From NCBI GenBank assembly GCA_033964015.1, contig CM066913.1:29600790-29664789 (forward strand): a stretch of 64,000 nt of DNA, given 5' to 3'. Both the position numbers and the translations under genes were made by a program. The notes under the pieces are model-generated. The model made no database searches, was not told where the DNA came from, and was given only the letters and a program-made list of their open reading frames with translations. Shown here in pieces: positions 48,701 through 60,700 of this stretch. This stretch comes from Scolanthus callimorphus (lineage: Eukaryota; Cnidaria; Anthozoa; Actiniaria; Edwardsiidae). How positions within the stretch are numbered: the stretch's first letter is position 1; each line of letters begins with the position of its first letter.

Positions 48701-51700
48701 CATGTGAGTTATTTATTATACGACGATCGAAAATATTTTGTTTTCTTTTCAAAACTCTTTAGAAAACGTACGTGATTTGACTAGCACACGATCGGGAAGC
48801 CATCCAACTGCGCGCGCAAAACTGGTTTGTAACCGGTTTGCTACAGTGTAATACGGCTTCTGCCTTGTAATACGGCTCCATATCTGCACTTAATTTTGAC
48901 CTTATATGGTAAAATGACGTCACAGTCGTATAATAATATTTACTACAATTCTTAGGTGAACAGCCCAAGTTTGAGGTTCAAGCCTTCTGTAATAACATAG
49001 CATCTTCGGTCGAACTCCCTGATGTGGGTACCTGGGTAGCAGTACGGGTCACCGCCATCCTCAATCCGGGACATTTCTGGGTCCAGTTCCCGTATGGATC
49101 AGATCCCATCGAAAAAAAGATGATTGAAGGTTCGTAATGTATTGTTTGCGCGTCAGGAGAAACAGGAAACTAGCGACAATAGAATCAGAAACAATAGAAC
49201 TTTTCTACAATGCCGCCATAAATTAGTTGTTGCGTCCACTCCTTGCACTCGAATCGGAGTCTTTCTCACTCCTGACTTTGATCCAACATAAAACGTTTCT
49301 TCAAAATCTCAGCAAACGTTCCTACCGAAGGCGAAAGAAGCCTTCTATATTGATGAATTCTGTTTGTGAGGATGCGTTGTACATTTTGTTAAACACGAGG
49401 TTCCGGGATAAGACCGCCCATTTTCACGCTTGAATGGGCAATTATAAATTCATAACTCAAAAGAATGAAGTCGAGAATTTTCAGTCTTCTAACGTCACCT
49501 GCCCTATTTAAGGTGCTAAAATAGGGTTTTCAAATATTTTTGTTGTAATACATGTGTTTTTGTTCCAGCACGCACGTCCGTCGCACCTCAGGACTCGGAC
49601 GATGAAGAAGATGAGGACCTTGACGCCATGATGAAACGGATGAAGTAAGTTGTACACACAAAGGATTCCTTACGTTTTTTCTTTATCTTGCCTTTTAGTG
49701 CGAGTGTCATGATTCTGCGAACTCTACTCTTCAAACGTCAGCTGCCAGACTGATCAACATCAGTCGTATTTGTTAGTAAAGCATCTATGGCCCAAACCCT
49801 ATTCCCAGTGAGATTCACAATAGACCTCCTCAGCTTTGGCAAATGCTTCCTCATTTCAGATAAACGTTCAAGAAACGTTTCGGATGCTTCCATACACAAC
49901 AAAAGAAAAAAACTCAAAAAAACAAAAATTATCAGCGGAATGCTTCGTGATAGGGAATTATCTGCATTATCCAGATTCCTCTATCAAAAATACCGTGCTT
50001 TGATGTCCTGTTGTTTTTTTATTCGTTGCGAGGAGGCCTCTCCGATTAATCATAGTATTTTTGAGTTCCTTATGAGACTCTTATTATATTAATTAATTTA
50101 TTTTTATTTATTTTATTGGCTTCGCCACTACTAATACTAAAGAAACATTAAACAACAATAGCGGCTACAAAAAAAAGAAAGAAAAAGTACTACATAGATA
50201 TGTGGCAGGGACATCGCAACAGCGTGTACATGTGACTAAATAAATTAAACTTTCCTTGGACAATGTTTTTAGCGCCATTTCAGTTCCTTTATTGTTTTAT
50301 TAGTTGAGAGAAAGACACGAGCCTTGCGGCAGAGACACATAAACAAAGATCAAGTTTGTTTTTATGATTTATTTGACCATTATGTTTCAGTAACTTCTAC
50401 TCTCGGAACCTGTTCCGTGAAGGTGGTCCTATCTTGCCGGCCATGGGAGAGCTCGCGGTCGCCAAGTGCGGCGATGTAGACGAGGCCTTGTGGTATCGCG
50501 CCCTCGTTACCGATCTCAAGGACGAACAAATACAGGTAAAATAGTTAAGAGAACACAATACTGAGAAATAGCTGACGAACAAATACAAGTAAAACACACT
50601 GCTGTGAAAAACACCTCAGATTTTTGTGAATACTTGCACATTAACCTGTATCGAGCAGTTTCGTGCCACAGCAGTTTGTAGATTCAAGTTATGTTTAGTT
50701 TATGTGTTTATCAGAAATATTTACACCGTTGCGCAATACAGCGAAACTGCTCACCCTGGCACATCTTGGTAGAAAACATATTTGTCATCAATGCAACATT
50801 GACATTCATTTCACTGCGCAAATTGAGATTGATTGGAATGGTCGGGAAACAAACCATCCCACTCGACGGTTTTATAAAGGCCTTAACGCCTCGCCTGTGT
50901 TCCTGCAAGATAATGTGTTGTAATTAATCACGGAACGTCGCCTTCTTGTGAACATTTAGCCAATCACACCCGTTGAAATGACTGATCAACCAATCAAATT
51001 GCTTAGACACGTCACGGCAAATTACTGTGGCATGACATCTGCGTGCTAGCCCGAAAAGATAAATTAGGTCAGATGTGCAGACGTTCCCACTCTGGGTATA
51101 AAGCAACAGTTTCCATGAAATATTCTTCCCCACACTAGACTGGTGAAGCTATGGCCTCTTCCGATGTTTTACTTTCAGTTGCCGTTTCCCTTTGTTCTGT
51201 TGTTGTTCTGCCTGAGGTTGTAGCCGTAGATGTCACCTTCAATTCTGGATTGTCTTTTGTGTCACTCCTCCCAATCTCGGTATGTTCAGGCTGGATGTTT
51301 GAACCTCTGTTAACTGATAGCAGAACAACACCATCGTGCTTGATTTCCCGCAGGGTTCTTCTTGTACCCATGCGGATATCTTGCCTTTCCTCTCGAGATC
51401 TGACCAATCCTCCCCTAAGGAAAGTCTCAAACATGCTTCGTAATTTCCTGCGAAAATTTTCGTTAAACGTGAAGTAGATGCAAGGATGCAAACCTCCGTG
51501 GGCGATTCCCAGTATGTTGTTAAGGTGCCTCAATACCCCATCAGAGGGTATCCCTGCTGCTGCAATGGTGATAAGCGTAACCAAGGGCAACCAGCAGATC
51601 GTGAATGCAAGAACTACCACTATAAGCATGATAGTAACGCGCCGTGCTGTGTTCTGAATGGCCGCTTGTTGCCTAGCAACTGAACCAGAAGCGTGAAGAC

Positions 51701-54700
51701 GCTGTCTGGTCCATAGTTTGTAAACTATTATAGAGTACAACACGGCCATGACTAGTAATAGTAGGAGGTACAGGCACCAGACGAATGCCATTAAACCATA
51801 GTCAACATGGTATGATATACAGATAGTGACTCCACCGATATTTACTGTGCGTACGTCAGTTGCAATTTTTATTGGTAGTACAAGAGAGAATAACCAAATC
51901 ATTGGTATCACCACTTTCAGCCACTTGACCCCTAAAGCTTTATGCTTTATTGGTCTCGTAACAGCCAAAAAACGATCCACAGTTAGCGTAAGAATGCTGA
52001 ATAGCGAGGAACAGAACGAAATCCCGACCACTAAATGGTTAATTTTGCAAGCCACATTGCCGGAACCCCCCGGAATCCACTCATCGTCGTAATACAGATG
52101 CGCAATAGTCCGGGGGAGGTGTAACACCACGAATATGACGTCACTCACTGCAATATTGCAGAGCAGAAAGTTGACTGTGACCCACATGGCGCGGTTTATG
52201 CGCACAATGTGTATAATGAGTGAGTTGCCGAGTACCGAGACCAGGAAGATGACCAGGTAGAGGATGGTAAGGGCTGCACATAGCCATGGCTGCTCTAATA
52301 CTAGTGGTTGGCGCACCTCCACTGGAAACAAACAACAAAATAGCGGCTCATTTAATTATCTGTACAAGGGGGGTCATGTTTTTTGAGGAGTGACGTAGCT
52401 ACAAAAGAAGCCGAGACTCATCGCAGAAAAGACTATATCGCATACATTTAAAAAAAATTAAAATGGACCAAATCATCTACGGTGTTAACATCTTGCCAAT
52501 ACTTTTGTTAGTTCTGCACATACACTCGTGCATTCGGTCAAGTGATAAAAATTTGATAATTGTAACCACCCAAAGGAATCATCACATGATCTGAATTGGC
52601 AACAAGATGGCAACAGGATGTAAACGCCGTTAGCCGATTTGGTCTATTGTTGCCAGTTATAGCTTGATGGTGTAGGCATAACCATTGAGCTACCTCTGAG
52701 TAAATAGATTTACCTTTTGGGCTAGTAAATCACAGACCATTTGCTAGGGAAAGGTTGAAAAATGGTAGTTATACCTTTTTGTGACCAATAAGGCCAAAAC
52801 TAGTCAGGATTTGTGACCAAGGCGTGACCAATAAGGACAAAACTAGTTCGATTTTGTGATAAACAGTACCAAAATTGGTCGGATTTGCTGACCTCCAAGG
52901 CCAAAACTGTTGTGTGTCAACCAGTGTGACAACCAGTGCTTTTAATTATTGCTCCCATAGCCATTTGTAAGCACACTTTCCAGCAAAAGAAAAAAGTATA
53001 AAAAATTGTCTAGTTTCAATGTAATATATTTTAAATCTTTTTTAATTTGGAATATTTGTCTCGACGAAAATAGCCTTCTGGAATGGGCCTTCCACTAATA
53101 AAAATCCTCTTTATTACAACTTCACGTCATATACATAAAATTACAAAAATACAACTAATAATATTAAAAATACAGGAGTTGACATAGCGCAGGGGTGCAA
53201 CCAACAGTTAGGCCTCTATTACAGTCATTAGTTCGTGTCTGGTTTTAAACATAAACTAAATAAGTATTATAAATATATTTTGTTTGATCTTAAGCTTGAA
53301 CAAATGTGGTAGGACATTTCATGGCCATAAGAAGAATGGTGATTTCTGCATTAAATGAAGAGTTTGTGTAGTATTTCGCCTGAAATGATTAATTTGAGCC
53401 GTCTACAGGGATATTCTTTGACAGAGTTTTGTAAAGTAGAATGACGAATTCGTTACAATGAAAATATCATTTGAGCATTTACCGTGTTCAGTAATGAAGT
53501 AATATATTCAGTATTATAAAATAATTGAGATAGTTCGCGCGCTCTGATTGGTCGAGAGCTGTGTTTCAAAACTCTATGAAGGTCATAGAAAATAACGCGG
53601 CAAATTGCCGCGTATGATTATTGTTCTCGCTTTAGAAATTATTTTTTGTTTGGGAGAATTCTCGAGTCTGATCATGAAGCACTCGACTTCGTCTCGTGCT
53701 TCATGATCTGCTCTCGAATTCTCCCAAACAACGCCTCGGTTTTCAAAACTCTATGAAGGCACAGGAAAAATGTTTTATTTCTTAAATAATGTATTCCCCC
53801 CCCCATATATTATTTAGAGTTTTTAATTTAGAGTTTCAATCAAAGCTTTCCTATAGTTTGTCACATTTCATATGCGGTTTCTATTCTAGAATTTAGAGTT
53901 TCATTTATTTTTCACATCGGCTCCATTCATCCGTAACTGTGGGAAATTAACGGAATTTCTGAAAATCACCGCAGGATTTCATTTCATTAAGGTAACTTTT
54001 CTTGGTGGAAGCAGGTGGAGGCATTGAAATAGAAAAAAAGACTGTTGGATTTACAGCGATCTCTATCTTTGTTCTTCTTACAATTTCTCTTAACGATAGC
54101 TAATATTGCCATGATTTTCTCCCCGCACTTTCAAATTAAACATTTTATTGTTCGACATCAATAGCTGTGCTTTAAAGTATTGCTTTTTTGGCAGCAGGAT
54201 GACGTTTTCATTCAGGGTTTAAAGGAAATGTCGTGTGAATGTTTGGCAAATAGGGTTATCCTTAACATAGCCATTAATTCATTCCTTTGATTCAAAATTC
54301 GTTGTCACAATTCGTTTCCTCTTCCTGCTCTGCCAGGAATTTTCAAGACATTCCGTCCATTTCCGACACTTTCGAGTGGGAGGGGGGGGGGATGATTAGG
54401 GTGGCTAAACACCCCCCTTGTTCTCATATTTCTTGTAAAAACCTTAAGATTAGCCACCCCCTTGCTCTGAACTCTGTAGTATATCCTTTGTACTAGCCAC
54501 CCCCCTTCTTAAGGCTCTGCATCCGCCACTGGAGTGTTCAAAGTTTGATATTCTCACGAGTCAGCGCAGCGAACGAGTGAGATATTAAATTTGGACACGA
54601 GAAGATAAATCTCATATTTCCAAGCGCCCATGTATTATTCTATTTATATAGACCTTTTTGTGAAAAACAATTTTGTGAAAATTTTTCGCTACAGTCGGGA

Positions 54701-57700
54701 GTATCGTAATTTTTCACACGTGTGAATTACGATATTTCTCAGTGGCCGAAATCCTGATAATATAATAATAAAAATTATATATGGTTTATTGTGGTAATCG
54801 ATAAGAATGTTGCCTGCGACCATCTTCATAAATGCATAGAGTGCATCATTAAAACTCCTACAGTCTGATTGGCTAAGGAAATCATTAAATATTCAGTGAT
54901 AGATAATGAGTACCACAATCTACCAAATCGGCATGGAGATCATGTACATAGTGTGTATTCGGTGGCAGCATGTAGTGGATTTCCACTAAAACAATGCTGT
55001 GCTCCTTCTCGTTTCCTGGAATCAAATTGTTGTAACTATTTGACTATATACAGTAAAAACCCGCGTATAAGAATTTGGATTTTAGGAATCTGTTACCCTA
55101 AGGTTGTCCATACCAATCGATGTTTCCATAATTCCTTTATTTTCTTTTCGCTATATTTTTTCTCTTTTTACAAAGTTACAGTATATAGGCTTAAATGTGA
55201 AAGATAGAAAAACGTAGAACCACTAAGCCCGCAGGCTGTACTCCAGAAAGTACGTTTAGCGAGAGTTGAAAACAGAAATTCAAAAAAGCACTTGTAATTA
55301 TATATACGAAAGAAAAGAATATGATGAAAAACATTAAAAGGTTTCAAGGATATTATTCTAAAGGCAGACAAAGTTTAAGGGGAAATCCATTTTGTCATCC
55401 AGCAATATCAGACGTTGGTGGACAAAAAAATATTGTACCAGAGTAATATTAGGTATTTTCAAATTTTTGGTATTTTCAAGTTTGAATTGTCTTAAAGCTA
55501 GAGATCGTACTCATTATCTGTAGCAACACCAAACAAATTCCCAGTGGAGCGTTAGAAATATATTTCAAAGCTGTAAAAAATTGTGCGGAACACAGGAAAA
55601 AGATGTCAATTGCATTCCACTATCATTTCCCAATGTTTTGAACGAACTTTAAGGAACTCGAAAATTCAAAACAATAATATATTTTAGATTGGTGGGATCT
55701 TTTCCCAGATAATTGATGCAGCGTTTGCAGTTGTTTCTTGTATTAGTTCGTACTATTTTGCTTAGCAGCATACCATGTATTCATGAACATGACCAGCGTA
55801 TTGAAGGTAATGTAGGTTCGTATAATATGATTTTACTGTATTGGACCTCGTAGTTCAATGCTTAGTAAGCTGGTTCTTACATAGACTCGTTAAAATACTG
55901 CTATGATATTAAGCTCAGGGAAATCACTTTTCTGGTGCTCACTTTCAAAACCTTTCCACAAGGAAGATATCTCTATCTCTAAGCTCTCTACAGAATGATA
56001 AAAGAGAGTAAAAAAGTTGTCGAAATCTAAGTTTATTGTTTCTTCTTTGTTCAAACCCTATAAGAAAGCTGTTCATCGTGGTAATAGTTCATGTTTGCGG
56101 TCAATGATTTAGAGAAGAGTATAATGACTAGCTGGCAAATGAACTCAAATGTTGCCTCTAGGACATGAAAAACACCTTTCACACTTACTTGTTTGGTCTG
56201 GCTTTTCTTTTAAAGAATCTTGTTGACGACCCGGAGGGAACTTATTAAAGTAGTTTGAAGTTTGTAGAGTAGTGTGGTGATATCGGAATAATGCTAAAAA
56301 AAATATAAACAAGTATATAAATATAAATCTAATTAAAATCACATTCAAATTTATTTTAGCAAACTTACTTGAAGAATTGCTTTTACCTGGATAAAATTAT
56401 TTCCTGTTTTTTTCCTCCTCTTTCCACAACTATTTTCTCCGCGATTCTTTACTAAATGCTTTCTCACTTTTAACAAAAAAAAAACGCAGATAATTAATTG
56501 CTTTCAGACCAATTCTTGCAAGATGATTTCATATTCGTCAGGTCATTCTGACAGAGCTTGTGTTTTGACAGCATTGAAAGAGCAAATAGTCGGAAAGGGG
56601 GCTCTAAGCAATTAGAAAACGGAACTTGAAATATAATTAAACATGCATGGAAATCACCTCATCGAGACGTTCCCTCTGCAGTATAACTCTCATTCGTCTG
56701 AAATTTAAAAAAGCCTTTGTTAAAGAGCATGATACGTGCTCGATTTCTTTACACTCTTGAATCTTTGTCCTAGTTCTTTCCGTTCATATTTCAAGTTGAA
56801 ACTCAATGCAGGTAAAAGGGAAAACCGCAAGACCCGTGAAAACAGCCGGAGCAAATGTTTGGACCAACGAGACTCCACATCAAACGTTTATTTTAGTTTC
56901 CTTGAAGCGTGTCACGTCCAGTTGCTCTGTTTGTATTGTCTGAAGTATAAGAAAACAAAGGATTGAATGCGTGAGATACACCAGATGTTACTGAACGAAA
57001 ACAACTTGTGAGAAACCAAGTCTACTGTTCCGTAACACGTTTCCTGTAGCGATTCTTTTTTTTTCCTTCCTAGGCTTTTTATCATCAGCGATAAAAAGCA
57101 AACTTGGAAGTGCTTCAAAACGGCGTATTTTGAAGTTTAAGTTTTTTTTTAATTGATTATAGACTTCAACAACTATTGTTACCAATTCGACAATTATTTT
57201 CCTTCTAAAGTTTCAAAACTCCGGCTTTAAATTTTTCATTAAGTGAATTTTGAGGGGTAGTATCTCCAAAGCAATGTTTTATGAGTAATGTTGTTAGCCA
57301 TACGTGGCCAAAAATCTGGTAACCTGAAGTCTGAAATCTACTGGCCTATTAATATGAGGGTAACAGCACTCAGCACAACAGTTTTTTTTTCATCATCAGC
57401 GATAAAAATAAACTTGGGAAGTACGTCACAATGGAATATTTTGAAGTAATGGTCTAAAACTCATGAATAGTCAATCAGGTAAACACAATGAAAATCATGA
57501 GCATGAAGACCGGTTGTATACCTCGATATAAATTAGCATTTTGGGGCGTACATGAATATTCTCAGGGAAGAGCTGTTCTGATTGATTGCCATATCATAAT
57601 GGTGCTTAATCAGCCAGCAATCATATAGAACTGCTGCGCACTGAACTGAATCTGATATAGAACTCCGGTGACGTCAGAGTTCTTTATGAGATCCAGTTCA

Positions 57701-60700
57701 GTGAGCAGCAGTTCTCTATCAAGTTTGGCTCACTGAGCACCAGTAATGATATGACAACTCACCAGTACAGCATGTTTCCCCGACAATATTCATGGTGAGA
57801 ATACTCATGGGAATGCCACGTGATCTGAAATGGGAAAACATTACGCTCAAGCCGAGGAGGTCTATTACATTGTACACCGCGCTTCTCAAACTTATTAATA
57901 TTTCGTCAACATTAGACAAAGGAAATCTTAAGCGCGAAAGAAATTGGAATACGCGGTCTTAATTCACATAGATTTTTTTAGATTTTATTTATTCTTTTTC
58001 TCGTATATACCTGTCATGGTTTAATGATAATCAACACCAACGGTCTCTGTTGTTCTTATTGTTTATGTTATTGTTCTATTGTGCAATGAGTGGAATAGAT
58101 ATCGTAAATCATGACTAATATGTTTTCTCGACATTAAACTCAACAGTGTTTTTAGAGCAGATTTCAGATGACCATCGTGAAAGTAAACGCAATTGTGCAA
58201 TCACTAGCCAATCAGAAACAAGAGTAATTACAACTTACTGCTGAATGGTTTCCAGCCCAGCCAATCAGGAGCCAATCCAATTGGCTAGTAATTCCTTGCT
58301 TGTAATTAGTTCGCAATTTGATTGGTTGATAGAAATAAGCAGCCAATGAGAAAGCAAACCAATTGCAAACACGACGGTCATCTGAAATCCGCTCTATCAG
58401 GACTTCCAAGCAACTCGAAGTCGGTTAAAGGCCCGTCACCAACCGGGAGCCTTTGCGCCTCGTTATCTTTTGTTTTCAAATTGATCCATTGTTTTTCGGG
58501 TGCTCCGATTGGCTAAGAGTCCGCAAAGGCTCTCGGTTGGTGATGGGCCTTGCCTCGTGTTTCCACCCCCCTCTTGGTGTTTGGAAGTCCTGATGAAACA
58601 CACCATCGTGTGTTTGATTTATTTATAATAATACTAGCCCTGTTATCTGTGTTCTCAGGTGTCGCTGGTTGATTACGGAAACTCAACCTGGGTCCACGAG
58701 ACGTGTGTAAAGCGCATGCTCCCACAGTTCCTGCACCTGCCATTCCAAGCTGTAGAGTGTCTGCTCGCTAACGTAGAACCTGCTGATAAAGATAGCGTCA
58801 CGGGGTGGTCCAGTAAAGCCGGGTAAGTCTCGGGGGATCTCTGTAGAAACCCATGGGAAAGCTGATTTTCCCATGTTTTGGTAGAAGTGCGGAAGTTTTC
58901 GGATTTCCCATGGATAGTTAAGGATAGCCACGGGAAATAAGAACACTTTCCATACCTCCACCATGGGTAAAATCAGCTTTCCAATGAGTGGGTTTCTGCA
59001 GAAATTCCCTGTGAGCAAGCACCGCCATCGACTTCATCATCAATCATCGTTATTATTGATTTTACGCTGCAACGACGGAAACAGGGGCGATGACGTATCA
59101 GCGAACTTCGCCTTTTAATTTATTCATGTGTATCAATATTCATTAATCGTTTGGCGTTTTCCTTTGCTTGTTAATTTTGATAACAGCATGTTCACTTCCA
59201 TTCTGGAACCATCATCTAACTAGAAGAAGAAAAAAGCAAAACTGCTCTCACCTGAGCGTAGAACTTTGCCATTTCACAGGACGGTTCTAGTTCAGAAGAA
59301 AAATGTTTACATGCATTTGACATTATGGATTTGCACGTGCAAGCATCATGTTCTGTAATGAAGTGTATTGTTGTCCGCCGTTGTCGACATCATTGCCGCC
59401 ATCGCAGCGTAAGGTCCCTACATTTTGACGACCGTCTATGCCGTATCGCCATCTCTAGTTTAACTAGCAACAACAGATTAACAACAATAACATTGCCATT
59501 GACAATAATAATCGTTTCATCATCCATCATCACCTACCACCATCGTTGTCGTCATCGTTACCGTAACCATTAACATCATTATCATCGTCCGCTTCATCTA
59601 CATCTTGATCGCATTTTAGACCCTGCGCACTCTCCTATAAACGGGCTGTCCAATTATCTAAAGTTCAGCCACAATTTTCAATCACAATTCCTTGCCGAAA
59701 AAATCATTATTGACGCTTGTCTTTTGTTGTCATTTTTCAGTGAGGTTTTCGAGGTCATGACAGCTGACAAAATTCTTATAGCACAAGTACTATCAAGGTA
59801 CTGTCTGGACCCTGTCTGTATGTGCTCTATAGCACAAGTACTATCAAGGTACTGTCTGGAACCCTGTCTGTATGTGCTCTATAGCACAAGTACTATCAAG
59901 GTACTGTCTGGAACCCTGTCTGTATGTGCTCTATAGCACAAGTACTATCAAGGTACTGTCTAGAACCCTGTCTGTATGTGCTCTATAGCACAAGTACTAT
60001 CAAGGTACTGTCTGGAACCCTGTCTGTATGTGCTCTATAGCACAAGTACTAACAAGGTACTGTTAGTACTTGTCTGTATGTGCTCTATAGCACAAGTACT
60101 ATCAAGGTACTGTCTGGAACCCTGTCTGTATGTGCTCTATAGCACAAGTACTATCAAGGTACTGTCTGGAACCCTGTCTGTATGTGCTCTATAGCACAAG
60201 TACTATCAAGGTACTGTCTGGAACCCTGTCTGTATGTGCTCTATAGCACAAGTACTATCAAGGTACTGTCTGGAACCCTGTCTGTATGTGCTCTATAGCA
60301 CAAGTACTATCAAGGTACTGTCTGGAACCCTGTCTGTATGTGCTGTATGCGGAGTTTTGTAGCAACAAAGCCTTGTTGTTATTGTAAAAATTGTCATCTT
60401 CGCATGGGACCCGACACCTACTTTAAAAACCTTTAACCATTTGTTAAATTTCTTGCTATCCACAAGAAATTTCTGCAGAAACCCATTTATTCGAATAAAA
60501 TGGCACCAGAATGCGAATACTCAATTGCTTGTCTTTCCCATGGACAACACATGGATACAGACACTACACATTGTGCCAACTTTTCACATATGTGGGTTTC
60601 TGCAGAAACTTCCTGTGATTGGCCGGACAATTCCCTTACACCTAGAAGTCTGATAGCTTGGTGTCGGATACCCGTTTGGATACCACGTGCTAATGCCACC

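Noticed and set aside
56145..56348. Minus-strand frame with a signal-peptide-like hydrophobic start
   Set aside because: The hydrophobic stretch is the polypyrimidine tract of a splice acceptor (TATATTTTTTTTAG); the exon more likely starts after it and is non-coding.
59781..60345. CRISPR-like array of regular direct repeats
   Set aside because: Units are uninterrupted tandem copies with no variable spacers, in a eukaryotic gene.
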